From Streptomyces natalensis ATCC 27448 (GTDB taxonomy: Bacteria; Actinomycetota; Actinomycetes; Streptomycetales; Streptomycetaceae): a stretch of DNA of 64,000 nt. Below, one piece after another: positions 1 through 7,914 of this stretch (its first letter is position 1; each line of letters starts with the position of its first letter). The position numbers were made by a program, and so were the translations under genes. The notes under the pieces are model-generated. The model did no database searches, was not told the DNA's origin, and was given only the letters and a program-made list of their open reading frames with translations. The stretch is from assembly GCF_000935125.1 (NCBI RefSeq), contig NZ_JRKI01000018.1, positions 1 through 64,000 of the forward strand. Direction: 5' to 3'.

Positions 1-105
1 CGGTTGCCCTGAGCAACGCGTCCCCCCACGCCGCTTTCGCCTACGAATACCTGCCGCTATCTGTCCGTCTGCCTGCTCGGCGAATGTCTCTGCTGGCAGG
101 ATGGG

Positions 106-739
106 ATGAGGCGACGGAGGTGGGGGCTCTTGCGGTTAGACAGGCGGCGGATTCAAACAGCAGTCCTGAGCAACGCCGACTCCGACCAGCCGCTGGTGCC
201 CCCGCTGGAGGCTATTGAGCTGGATGCCTTCCGCCGTCGATACGAGGAGGACTCGTTTTGGTGCGGGCTGTTGCTCGGCGGCTGCGGTGGCCAGCTGACG
301 ACCAAGCTCTACACGGATCGCGTCTGCCACTTCGCGCACAACCCGGGCCCGGCCGACCAGCCCCACGTGTGCGGACGCCGTTCCCGTGGCGTGGCCAGCG
401 CCGACCACCTGTACGTGAAGTCCGCGGCCGCCAGCTGGCTGGAAGGCCGCAGGGAGCAGGCCCGCTTCGACTACGCCCGGCCCGACGGGGCGCCGATCGG
501 CTCTGTCTGGGCTCGCGAGGGACGACCGCTGCCGCGAGGAGGCCGCCGTCCTGACACTCCTGGCTCAACTGCTGAATGTCGGCCGCACCAACCTGTCCAA
601 CCAGTTCCAGGACGGCCACCGGCTCCTGGACCTCCACCGCCTCGTCGTCACTCCGCTGCCCGGAAAACCGGCCCGCACACTCGCGCAACTCCGAGCCCGG
701 ATACCACTACACCACGCCCCCCCGACAGATCAACTCTGA
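106..739 (+). pseudogene. CoiA-like (competence protein-like) gene, frameshifted and internally deleted
   Basis: The first frame (106 to about 507) encodes a segment rich in Cys and His: FWCGLLLGGCGG, then RVCHFAH, then HVCGRR and SADHLYVKSA. From my knowledge of the family, this resembles the N-terminal metal-binding part of the CoiA-like proteins common in Streptomyces. After ARPDGAPIGS the frame turns into Arg/Pro-rich nonsense. A different frame, from about 512 to the TGA at 737-739, continues with protein-like sequence (REEAAVLTLLAQLL, then LDLHRLVVTPLPG). The simplest reading is an old gene that lost its middle and shifted by one base at about 508-515. Members I recall are several hundred residues long, so this remnant should not be functional. 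The family call is moderate and the broken state is clear. Confidence 0.55.
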
Positions 740-957
740 CAGTTATTCAGCCATAGGCCCTGCTGGCCGGCGAGCGGTGTCACATCCCCGATCGGACAAG
801 GACTCGCCGCTGATTGATGGCGCATCACCTAACGGGTGAATTCTCCCTGAGCCCAGCTAAGCCGGGCAGGGAAGGTGTGACGATCACTGCTGGCTCCCTC
901 GTCGCCGGCCGTCTCAGGGAAGCCCCGTGATCCGATCTGGAAGAGGAAGTGATGCCG

Positions 958-1164
958 ATGTCGATGCTGGACAAGTTGAAGGGCCTGATCAAGAACCACC
1001 CAGATCAGGCCAGGCAGGGCGTTGAAAAGTCGGGAGACGCCTTCGACGCCAGGACCCAGAACAAGTACCAGAGCCAGGTGGACACAGCCCAGCAGAAGAT
1101 CGGCGAGCAGCTTGGCGCGCTGGGCGAAAAGGCCACGGCCAAGGCGAAGGAGGGCTCCAAGTGA
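958..1164 (+). CDS. MT0933-type antitoxin-like protein
   Basis: This is a small, highly charged protein of about 68 residues. It opens MSMLDKLKGLIKNHPDQARQ and continues with a helical region rich in Lys, Gln and Ala that ends AKAKEGSK. The layout (MLDKLKGL, then D-Q-A at the start of a long amphipathic helix, then Q-V-D-T-A-Q) matches the MT0933/Rv0909-type antitoxin family of actinobacteria. No partner toxin is visible; the next gene is YidB-like. Start codons are possible at 949 (GTG), 952, 958 and 964. The purine-rich AGAGGAA at 942-948 is best spaced from ATG 958. The stop overlaps the next GTG as GTGA, which suggests translational coupling. Confidence 0.7.
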   Translation: MSMLDKLKGLIKNHPDQARQGVEKSGDAFDARTQNKYQSQVDTAQQKIGEQLGALGEKATAKAKEGSK

Positions 1165-1475
1165 GTGCCGTCAACACGTCAGGGCTGGACCGCGAAGAGC
1201 TGGGGGCGTTCCTCCTCCTGCTCGCCGACGGAGGGCTCGCCGACCAGGTCGGCACCTGGATCAGCCCGGAGACCCCCAACGCGACCGTCACCGGAGGCGA
1301 GCTGATCGCCGCCGCTCCGGAGGGACTCCTCGCCGAGGCCGCCGACGCCGCCGGACTGGCCGCACGCGACTACGCCGACCAGCTCGCGCAGGAACTGCCC
1401 GACCTGGTCGACAAGGTGACCCCTGGGGGCGAGCTCGCTTCACAGAGCGAGTACGCGGCCCTGTACGGGACCTAA
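1161..1475 (+). CDS. YidB-like (DUF937-type) protein
   Basis: This protein of 104 residues starts at GTG 1161, inside the stop of the antitoxin-like gene (4-base overlap GTGA). It has a hydrophobic N-terminal helix (LGAFLLLLADGGLADQVGTW). That is followed by the ISPETPNATVTGGEL segment typical of YidB-like proteins, where a loop ends in a 'V-T-P/G-E-L' turn before a helical repeat. The last third (ARDYADQLAQELPDLVDKVT) is helical and acidic. YidB-like proteins have no firmly known biochemical role. Coupling to an MT0933-type antitoxin-like gene is the only contextual clue. There is no signal peptide or transmembrane segment. No further gene is apparent between 1476 and 1741. Confidence 0.7.
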   Translation: MSAVNTSGLDREELGAFLLLLADGGLADQVGTWISPETPNATVTGGELIAAAPEGLLAEAADAAGLAARDYADQLAQELPDLVDKVTPGGELASQSEYAALYGT

Positions 1476-1741
1476 AGCGCCCCAAACACCGACCCGTTGG
1501 AACGACCGCGCAGTGGTGTTCACGCCCGTCGTCGCCGCGGTCGCGGTTCGTTCACCCCTGGCGACGACCGGGCTGGTCAGCACGACAGCTCGGCGCCGTC
1601 CGGGCCCGCGAGCGGGGCGGGCTCCGGCTCCGTGATCGTTCTCACCGGTAGCCACGGTTTCGTTGATTCCCGAGACCGGTACAGGCGCAAGATCTGACGC
1701 CGATGCTCCTAAATTCCCCCTCGTAAGAGCCGTCCGTGGCT

Positions 1742-1810
1742 CAGCGTTCGATTTTCTGGGCACGCTGGACCGCCTCCCGAAGTCGTGAACATCTGCTGTT
1801 CGTTCTCGGG
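1742..1810 (-). pseudogene. 3' fragment of a gene split by the ISL3-family insertion
   Basis: If bases 1811-3582 and one copy of the 8-bp duplication are removed, the minus-strand frame that enters the element at 3583 continues across the join. It reads TRTNSRCSRLREAVQRAQK and closes with IER and a TGA (complement of 1742-1744). This is therefore the natural C-terminus of the interrupted gene whose 5' part lies at 3583-3879. It has no independent start and is not expected to be translated. Confidence 0.75.
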
Positions 1811-3582
1811 TTCTGGCTCAACAACTGTGGAGCCGGCACTGTCCGTCACGACAGGAGGACTCGTTTCCGGAGGAGTTGGAATCCGGCTCGGCCGAACATT
1901 TGGCGCTTGAGCATCTTGATCCGGTTGACGTGGCCTTCGACGACGCCCGAGTTCCAGGGAAGCGTGAGGCCGGCGATGACGGCTTGACGGTCGCGGTCGA
2001 TGCCTGCGGCGAGGGTGTGGAGACTGGGAAGGTCGTCTTGCCGGACGGCGTCGAGCCACTGCGGGAGCCGTTCGCCTTGGCGCTCGGTGAGCATGGTCGC
2101 GAAGGATCGGACGTGTCCGGTGAGGGCCTCCAGTTCGGGGCATTGAGCAAGGACCGTCTTGAGCCGTAACTGCTCGATTTCGGTGAGGGTTTCGGGGCGG
2201 CTGAGGATCCACTTGGAGACCGTTCGGGGTGACGGTGGCTTTGCCGTCACCGGTTGCGGTGACGTGCGCTTTTTCCTGATGTAGGCGCTGACGATCCCGT
2301 AGGTGCCCTTGTAGCCGAGCGGCACGATCTCTTCCCATAGCTTCCAGGCGTTGGTGCAGCCCGCGTTCCAGCGGTCGTCCAGGTAGGGCTTGTACTCGTC
2401 GAGGACGGAGGTTCGGTTGTTCTGCCACTGCCCGCGGAAGAGGTCTTCCGGCTTGGGGGCATCGGCGAGGCTTTTGACCGTGCGGTGCGTCATGTGCAGT
2501 TGGCGGCCGATGGATCGGCGGCTGTGGCCGGCTTCCAGCAGCGCGTGAACGGTGGCGTGTCTGGTTCGGATCCGGTCGGCGAACCGGTGACCGGTTGGCC
2601 ACGGCGAGCTGGAAGCCTCCTCGGGTGGTGTGGGTTCGGGGGAGGTCCGGGGAGCTGGTTCAGGCACCAGGACTCGCAGGCACCCGCGGTGCTGGGCGAC
2701 GCTCCGCTCGGTGGCTTCGCCCAGGTTGTGCCATAAATGCCACCTGTCTGCGACTTGGATCGCTTGAGGTGCTCCGGTGGCGGCGCCTTCCGCGAAGAAC
2801 GGCGCGCGGTCGCGGCATACGACCTCGATCCCCGGCCGCTCGGCCAGCCACGCGGCCAGGCTCGAAGCCTCACGGTCAGGCAGCAGGTCCACCGGTCGCC
2901 GTGTCTCAACATCGACCAGCACGGTTCCGTAGACCCGGCCCTTGCGCGTCGCATACTCGTCGACGCCGACCACCCGCGGGGCCGGTGATTCCGGTTCGGG
3001 AAGGGCCGAGACCATCCGAAGTACCGTGCTGCGGCTGACAGAGACCCCGAAGACGCCAGCCATGCGGGCGCCGGCCCGGCCTGCGAGCGCGAGGCCGACA
3101 GCGGCCAACGTTGACCGCAACCCCTCGGTCCACCGGCCGAACCGCCGGGTCAGCCCCGACACCTGCTCGACGAAGGTCCGCCGATCACACGACGGGTTCC
3201 CGCACATGAATCGGCGGACCTCGAGACACAGCACCACGCGTCTTCCCGCGCTGGGTGAATCGGCGGGAAACCGCAGGTAGGACCCATGCACCCGGCTCGA
3301 CCGGTCGCCGCAACCCGGGCATACGGCCCCGACAGCTGTGCAGCAGGCTTCGATACGTACCGTCTCGTTGTTCACGTCTACCGACAGCACCGCGACATCC
3401 GCGATCGACGGGAACAGCAGCTCCTCCAGCCGGAGCACCACATCTTCCACGAGCCGGAACTGTCAGCCCCACCAGGCTCGGGGCTGATCATTTTCGGGCA
3501 ACTTCTGGGAGGCGGGAGGGAGACCACGGCGACCGTCACCCGTCACTCAGAGTGGCGGCTCCACAGTTGTTGAGCCAGAACC
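1811..3582 (-). mobile_element. Intact ISL3-family insertion sequence, 1772 bp
   Basis: The element has perfect 27-bp terminal inverted repeats at 1811-1837 and 3556-3582. Each begins GGTTCTGGCTCAACAACTGT. It is flanked by an identical 8-bp direct repeat, CGTTCTCG, at 1803-1810 and 3583-3590. An 8-bp target duplication and termini starting with GG are standard for ISL3 elements. It carries one full-length transposase gene on the minus strand. Perfect ends and duplication mean the insertion is recent. It interrupts a small hypothetical gene near its C-terminus. Confidence 0.95.
1846..3450 (-). CDS. ISL3-family transposase
   Basis: This 534-residue DDE transposase fills the element. The N-terminus carries the ISL3 zinc-finger region (CPGCGDRSSRVHG, then FMCGNPSCDRRTF, about residues 38-95) for end recognition. 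A helix-turn-helix region follows, then the catalytic core: first Asp in VVGVDEYATRKG (about 190), second Asp in IQVADRWHLWHNLGEA (about 240), and a Glu in NSGVVEGHVNRIKMLKR near the C-terminus. As in other actinobacterial ISL3 proteins, a long insert rich in Pro and Arg/His separates the second Asp from the Glu. It includes a second helix-turn-helix-like stretch (HSRRSIGRQLHMTHRTV). The frame is open throughout, so the enzyme is probably active. Confidence 0.95.
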   Translation of the reverse strand: MEDVVLRLEELLFPSIADVAVLSVDVNNETVRIEACCTAVGAVCPGCGDRSSRVHGSYLRFPADSPSAGRRVVLCLEVRRFMCGNPSCDRRTFVEQVSGLTRRFGRWTEGLRSTLAAVGLALAGRAGARMAGVFGVSVSRSTVLRMVSALPEPESPAPRVVGVDEYATRKGRVYGTVLVDVETRRPVDLLPDREASSLAAWLAERPGIEVVCRDRAPFFAEGAATGAPQAIQVADRWHLWHNLGEATERSVAQHRGCLRVLVPEPAPRTSPEPTPPEEASSSPWPTGHRFADRIRTRHATVHALLEAGHSRRSIGRQLHMTHRTVKSLADAPKPEDLFRGQWQNNRTSVLDEYKPYLDDRWNAGCTNAWKLWEEIVPLGYKGTYGIVSAYIRKKRTSPQPVTAKPPSPRTVSKWILSRPETLTEIEQLRLKTVLAQCPELEALTGHVRSFATMLTERQGERLPQWLDAVRQDDLPSLHTLAAGIDRDRQAVIAGLTLPWNSGVVEGHVNRIKMLKRQMFGRAGFQLLRKRVLLS

Positions 3583-3879
3583 CGTTCTCGTGAACAAAGC
3601 CAGGCCGACGATGGGCAGCTGGCAGGCGGTGGCGACGTCGTGGGTCTCCCAGGCGAGGACAACCTCGTCCGCGTCGGCCGCTGCGGCGATGTTCGCGAGC
3701 TCCGCGATGCCGGTGAGCGCGTCCTCGCCGACCTTGAGCGGACGGACCCAGATCAGGCCGACCAGCTCGCCGCGCACCAGCGGCATGATGACCGGGCGCG
3801 GCGCCGTGCCCTCGCCCAGCCCGGCGGTGTACGCGTTCTTCACCACGTCGACCAGTGCGTCCCACATCCGTGCTTCCAC
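3583..3879 (-). pseudogene. 5' part of a small hypothetical gene interrupted by the ISL3 element
   Basis: The frame begins at GTG 3879, 6 bases after a GGAGGGG ribosome binding site, and encodes VEARMWDALVDVVKNAYTAG and onward. It runs into the insertion sequence after LALFTRT. Without the element, the protein would be about 121 residues and end at 1742. The sequence has two apparent beta-strand regions (PRPVIMPLVRGELVGLIWVR and DEVVLAWETHDVATAC). I do not recognise the family. As it stands, about 19 native C-terminal residues are replaced by element-encoded residues up to a stop inside the inverted repeat region, so a nearly full-length chimera might still be made. Confidence 0.7.
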
Positions 3880-4089
3880 GGAAGCCCCCTCCGTCTGCCG
3901 TTTCCGATCACTGTCGACCCTGCCACGGGGCTGATGCCATGTCAGCGGGATGATCAGCCAGCTCCCGAAACCGTGATGCCGGGGGGAGGGGCACAGTCTC
4001 AGACGGTGGTCGTCTGCTCGATGCCGGCGCTGCCGTGCAGGCCAAAGCCATGCGTTCCCTGCACTGAGGTCGGGCCTTACGGTGAAGGT

Positions 4090-4509
4090 ATGACACAGAG
4101 CGGCGGGGCGGCTGAGCAGCTCGCGGAAACGATCAGGGGGCTTCATATGGGGGAGTTGGAACGACCGGAGGCCGTTAGGCCGGGGGATGTGTGGCATGTC
4201 CCGGTCGGTCGCATCGTGGAGTGGGAACCCGATGAGATCAACATCCGGCTCAATGAGCTCCATGCGGAATCACCGGGTCTGCTGGAGCTGGATGGGTATC
4301 GGCCGATCTTGACCGAGACGGTTGTCGCCTGCCCGTCGTGCTCCAACGATGAGCGGCTGACGATCCGCGGTGTATGGGGGGAACCGGCAGAGTACGTGTG
4401 CCCGTGTGGACACGAGTGGCCGTGCCGTGCGCGGTTGCTCCAGGAGGCCATCGTCAGCACGCTGAGCCAGCACGGCCCGGACAGTATCCGGCGAAGCGAC
4501 GCCTCTTAG
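4090..4509 (+). CDS. Hypothetical zinc-ribbon protein
   Basis: This soluble protein of 139 residues has ATG 4090 preceded by GGTGAAGGT. The N-terminal two thirds (RPGDVWHVPVGRIVEWEPDE, then a helical stretch) carries no recognisable motif. The C-terminal third holds a four-cysteine ribbon, CPSC followed about 25 residues later by CPCGHEWPC, which should bind one zinc ion. It lies divergent from the interrupted gene at 3583-3879 and has no operon partner. The 210 bp after it, before the 2H phosphoesterase, show no convincing gene. Function is unknown; the zinc ribbon is the only supported feature. Confidence 0.65.
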   Translation: MTQSGGAAEQLAETIRGLHMGELERPEAVRPGDVWHVPVGRIVEWEPDEINIRLNELHAESPGLLELDGYRPILTETVVACPSCSNDERLTIRGVWGEPAEYVCPCGHEWPCRARLLQEAIVSTLSQHGPDSIRRSDAS

Positions 4510-4720
4510 CTGCGGTGTCTCTGGAGCTTGGCTCCACGAAGCTCTCGAACGCTGGCTGCTGTGGAGGGTGCCGCGGGCCCTGGCCGAGGTAGAGCAGGAC
4601 CAGGCTGTACGGATGCTGGGCAAGTTCAGAGTGGGCGTCCACGCGGACGGCGACGGGCCGGAGGCGTGTGATCACTATGGTGTTGGCGGCTGCTTCGTCA
4701 TCAGGTCTGGGCCTGGGTCG

Positions 4721-5320
4721 TCAGGCGCCGAGACGGAACTCCTCAAGGACGCCCCAGGTGTAGTAGCCGGCCGCCGGGTCCTGGTGCAGGTTGACGAGGT
4801 GCACTCGGTCGATGGTGATATCGACACGCGCTGGCCGCAGCGCTCGAAGGGCCCGGTTGAGCCTGCGGTCATCGAATTCTTCGCGGGCATACGCGAGCGT
4901 GCTGTGAGCCCAGAACCGTGACTCCGCAGGCCGCATGGCGATCCCGGGTATGCGGGCCGCCGCCCGCCGCACCCGTCTGTTGAGCTCCGTCATGCCGTCC
5001 TCGGGATAGACAGCCGCCGTGACAGCGGTGACCCCCGGCCAGACCGGGCCGATTTGGACCGAGAAGGGCTCCATTTCACGCAGCTCGTCCCGGGCCGCAG
5101 CCTTCAGCTCATCCAACTGCCCCGCAGAGACCCGGTGGTGAATCCCCTGGATCGTGGCGTGCAGCCACTCACCCGGAATGACGCCGAGCGGGTGCTGCTC
5201 AAGCAGATCGCGGTGAGCGCGGGCGTATGCCTGGTATGCGGGGTGCTCCCTGAGCAGGACCAGGAAATGCGGATACGGTCCATCCCGCCACAGCTTTGCG
5301 TCGGAGAAGAACGTCTCCAT
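4721..5320 (-). CDS. 2H phosphoesterase / 2'-5' RNA ligase family protein
   Basis: This protein of 199 residues has the two His-x-Thr motifs that define 2H phosphoesterases: LHATIQG (about residue 53) and AHSTLAY (about residue 138). They sit in the two halves of a pseudo-symmetric fold, and each is followed by a strand and turn. Enzymes of this superfamily act on 2'-5' phosphodiester or cyclic phosphate bonds in RNA or nucleotides. The true substrate here cannot be read from the sequence. The ATG at 5320 overlaps the TGA of the preceding gene by one base (TGATG), so the two are translationally coupled and probably work together. Confidence 0.8.
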   Translation of the reverse strand: METFFSDAKLWRDGPYPHFLVLLREHPAYQAYARAHRDLLEQHPLGVIPGEWLHATIQGIHHRVSAGQLDELKAAARDELREMEPFSVQIGPVWPGVTAVTAAVYPEDGMTELNRRVRRAAARIPGIAMRPAESRFWAHSTLAYAREEFDDRRLNRALRALRPARVDITIDRVHLVNLHQDPAAGYYTWGVLEEFRLGA

Positions 5321-5574
5321 CAGCTGTCATCAGGCTGTACCGCAGCGACCTTGGTCCACATCTCGGCAAGCTCAAGTGCCTGTCGCAGATCGATCTGAGC
5401 ATCGAGGTGGTCCAGCAGCCACCGGTGCCACTCGGTTCCGGATCCGGGCCCGGCGTTGCTGAGCTCCCTGGCCTCCTCCCACTCCCTGCGCGTGAGCCTC
5501 AAGTTGCTAGCGACGCGCGCCCAGTTGTATGCCTGCAGCGCTGCGTGCGTGCGACGATTTGCGGGCTCGGGCAT
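5320..5574 (-). CDS. Small hypothetical protein coupled to the 2H phosphoesterase
   Basis: This 84-residue, mostly helical, mildly charged protein opens MPEPANRRTHAALQAYNWAR and contains LRLTRREWEEARELSNAG and LDHLDAQIDLRQALELAEMW. It has no signal peptide or membrane segment. Its stop codon shares one base with the start of the 2H phosphoesterase gene. That arrangement, plus the size, suggests a regulatory or binding partner, but I do not recognise the family. Codon use fits a real gene. Confidence 0.6.
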   Translation of the reverse strand: MPEPANRRTHAALQAYNWARVASNLRLTRREWEEARELSNAGPGSGTEWHRWLLDHLDAQIDLRQALELAEMWTKVAAVQPDDS

Positions 5575-5918
5575 TGGTCCCCCTTGGCAACTGGTGACCT
5601 CACCCTACCCACCCCCGCAGCGCAGCACCGCGGCACCAACGCCCGCGCCGAGCGTCGCCGTCATCCCCGACGCCGCCCACGCAGCCGCACTGCGCCGGGT
5701 CCGATCCGAACGTGCGGGCGTAGGGTCTGGCGAGGCGGTGCACCAGGCGCTCGCGAAGACGGCATGAGCGAACGACGGCCAGTACGGGCCGTGATGGTGA
5801 GCTGCCGGTTTGACCGGGCAGGCGCCTATCTGCGTATACATCCCGCCGGGGGCTTTCTCGCATACATGACGCTCCATGCGAGCCGGAAAGAAGCCGCGCT
5901 TGCGGTTGCTCGGGTAGT
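5575..5918. other. 344-bp stretch without a convincing gene
   Basis: Both strands carry open frames, but none has a good start with a ribosome binding site or a protein-like composition. A plus-strand frame from ATG 5764 is protein-like for about 50 codons, but it then runs antisense into the XRE gene. I see no strong hairpin or repeat here. Confidence 0.4.
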
Positions 5919-6872
5919 TCAGCAGGAGCCGCAGACGATGGACGGTCCATCTACGACAAACGTCACACGCTCCCCACTCTTCCCGCAGGATATGCAGCTT
6001 CCCCCGTAGAGCAGGTCCGACAGCCGCACTCGCTGCGCCGATCCACAGCTGGAGCACCTGACAGTCCAAGGGGTGCCGAACCCCTGGTACGCCTCCAAGG
6101 GCTTGAACCCTGCGGTCCGCGCCAGCGCGATTGCCCGCCGGGACGAGACCCGCCCAGACTCGTCCGCGAAGGGCGTCTCGAGCTGCGTCACGGTCGGTTC
6201 CGTCCTGCGTTCGAGGTCGAGGTTTTGGAGGGCGCGTCGCCACGCTTCCATCCAGGGTCGCCACTCGGACGAGGGGACTCCGCAGGCGAAGAGGAATGCC
6301 TGCAGCTGCTCTCGGCTGCTTGGTGTCTTCTGACGGCTCAGGAGGCGCTGTGCAGTCGATCGCGACAGTGTTCCGTATTCCTTGGCTCGGGCCTCCGCCC
6401 GTAGTTCCATAACCCGGACGGGAGGGGCTCCGTGGCGTTCGTGTTCGGCGACCATGGCGGCGGCGAGATCCGCGAAGTCGCGTACCAGGTCCGGTTTGGG
6501 GGCCTCGGCGGCGCCTGGGCGGCGTCGGGAGCGTCGTCGGGCCTCGGCCCACGCTTCCTGCCACAGCCGGCCGACGAGAGTGGCGCTCCGTCCGCAGGCG
6601 CGGCCGTAGGCCATGGCGACCTGACGGGTCGGCAGCCGCTCGCCTGCTGCTGCCCTTTGCAAGGTGGTGGGGTGGTAGCCGGTACGGCGCCCCAGGTCTG
6701 CGTAGGTCAGTCCTCGCAGGGTGCGGCCCTCACGCAGGCACTGGGCGAGTCGTCCGAGGGCCCCGTCGGGGAAGGGGATGGGGTTTTCCGGTCGGCCTGG
6801 GGGCCGAGCCGGGGATATGCCGGGGCTGGTGCGGCGTGCCGGCCCCCGTGTCGTCTTCGCGCGATGAGTCAC
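5919..6872 (-). CDS. XRE-type helix-turn-helix protein with C-terminal zinc ribbon
   Basis: The protein has about 317 residues. GTG 6872 is preceded by GAGG at a 6-base spacing; the open frame extends much further upstream but is not protein-like there. Residues about 35-95 form an XRE helix-turn-helix (LREGRTLRGLTYADLGRRTG, then HPTTLQRAAAGERLPT), the DNA-binding domain common in actinobacterial regulators. A helical middle follows. The C-terminus ends in a zinc-ribbon-like pair of motifs, CSSCGS and CISCGK, with a last CGSC. The gene follows the small membrane protein gene at 6881-7147 by 8 bp, so they form an operon. Target genes are unknown. Confidence 0.7.
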   Translation of the reverse strand: MTHRAKTTRGPARRTSPGISPARPPGRPENPIPFPDGALGRLAQCLREGRTLRGLTYADLGRRTGYHPTTLQRAAAGERLPTRQVAMAYGRACGRSATLVGRLWQEAWAEARRRSRRRPGAAEAPKPDLVRDFADLAAAMVAEHERHGAPPVRVMELRAEARAKEYGTLSRSTAQRLLSRQKTPSSREQLQAFLFACGVPSSEWRPWMEAWRRALQNLDLERRTEPTVTQLETPFADESGRVSSRRAIALARTAGFKPLEAYQGFGTPWTVRCSSCGSAQRVRLSDLLYGGSCISCGKSGERVTFVVDGPSIVCGSC

Positions 6873-6880
6873 GGCCTGCC

Positions 6881-7147
6881 TCAGTCGGCGGGGAGCAGGA
6901 CTGCAGGCAGCGCGCGAAGCACAGCGTGGAAAACTCGCCGGGGCGGCAGAGCCCACAGCCCCACGACAGCCACCGCGACGAGCCCGGCGCCTGCCAGCAG
7001 CGACAGGACCTCCGCAGGCGGCATGCCGTAGCCGGCCAAGGCGCCCGCCAGCACCAGAACCACGATGATCACGACGGCTTCGTCCACACGCAGCCTTCGG
7101 CGGAAAGGCTGGGCGGCACAGGGGAGAGGTAAGCGACGGTAGGGCAC
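6881..7147 (-). CDS. Small two-span membrane protein
   Basis: This 88-residue protein starts at GTG 7147, with a good AAGGAG five bases upstream. After a basic N-terminus it has two hydrophobic segments, EAVVIIVVLVLAGALAGYG and EVLSLLAGAGLVAVAVVGLW, joined by a short loop. It ends with a basic tail (PPRRVFHAVLR). It sits 8 bp upstream of the XRE gene, so the two are probably co-transcribed. One possibility is a small membrane partner of the regulator, but nothing else supports that. I do not recognise the family. Confidence 0.6.
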   Translation of the reverse strand: MPYRRLPLPCAAQPFRRRLRVDEAVVIIVVLVLAGALAGYGMPPAEVLSLLAGAGLVAVAVVGLWALPPRRVFHAVLRALPAVLLPAD

Positions 7148-7572
7148 GACGACTCCTTGGGCCGGTGTCCGGCAGCCTCAGGCCGCCGGACACCGCTTCA
7201 TTGGCTCCAACTCTGTTACGCACTGTGGGTGTTGGTGTCACCCGCAGTGCGCAGCATCGTGCCAGGACACGCCCTGGACGCGTGACCATTGATGCACGAG
7301 CGTCACAATGCAGAAAATTTGTCGATGCCCTCTGGGACAGGCGCATCAATCCTGCCCCGGTGAGCCGCACTGCACTGACCTCGGGTTCCCCGGAGAGCAG
7401 CGAATATCCGCTGGCGAAAATCGCGAACCAAGTCCCTGGTTCCTGCAGCCTTGACCCGATTTTCGTTGTCACCGAACGAACCGCCTGCGACGATCCCTGA
7501 CATCGCCCCTGACATTGGCTCCAACCACACCAGGGACAGCATGATCACGATTGGTGCGTGAGACTGCAACAC
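7148..7572. other. 425-bp stretch without a convincing gene
   Basis: Open frames exist on both strands (for example plus 7165-7500 and minus 7303-7572). Their composition is not protein-like, and they lack ribosome binding sites in front of their starts. The promoter of the membrane protein-XRE operon must lie near 7150-7230. Confidence 0.4.
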
Positions 7573-7601
7573 GAGCCGGTACCGCTTGGCGGTACCGGCT
7601 C
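7573..7601. terminator. Perfect 13-bp stem hairpin
   Basis: Bases 7573-7585 (GAGCCGGTACCGC) pair perfectly with 7589-7601 across a 3-base loop. There is no T-tract on either side. It lies just beyond the 3' end (7661) of the minus-strand HNH remnant, the place expected for its terminator. Confidence 0.6.
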
Positions 7602-7660
7602 ATGTGCATTCCAGCTGAAGTTTCAACGCCTTCCGGGCAGGGGCGCTCAGAACCCCGTCG

Positions 7661-7825
7661 CTACGCCGGTTCGTAGCTGACCGGTACGTCGGGGCACTCG
7701 GCGGCCAGTTGGCGCAGGGCGTCCTGTTCGGTGCGGTCGGCGGTCAGGCCCCACCGGAGCTTGGTGCCGATCCAGTCGGCGAGGTATGTGCAGCGGGCCT
7801 CAGCAGCCGGAGGCATCCACTGCGC
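7661..7825 (-). pseudogene. C-terminal remnant of a GmrSD-like HNH endonuclease family protein
   Basis: The last 54 codons of this frame read AQWMPPAAEARCTYLADW, then GLTADRTEQDALRQLA and a conserved Cys. From my knowledge of the family, this is the conserved C-terminal signature of secreted actinobacterial HNH proteins related to GmrSD (W-x-P-P, C-T-Y, W-x-x-x-K, then E-x-x-x-L). Upstream in the same frame the sequence loses protein character, and the HNH core is missing. I read it as a decayed fragment left by a deletion. Confidence 0.5.
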
Positions 7826-7914
7826 CGGAGCGCTTGTCCGCGATATCGGATGGGCGGGATGGGCCGGGCGAATTTCGCTCTCGGACAACCGCGCCGCGAC
7901 GCGAAGCCGTCGGT

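Noticed and set aside
3..218. Plus-strand open frame entering from the left window edge
   Set aside because: It could be the tail of an upstream gene, but it overlaps the CoiA-like remnant and its last part is not protein-like. There is no way to judge it without the missing DNA.
5764..6009. Small plus-strand ORF with a protein-like first half
   Set aside because: It lacks a ribosome binding site and runs antisense through the end of the XRE gene, where its sequence loses protein character.
7165..7500. Plus-strand frame of 111 codons
   Set aside because: Arg/Pro/Ser-rich composition, no ribosome binding site and no recognisable motif; most likely chance.
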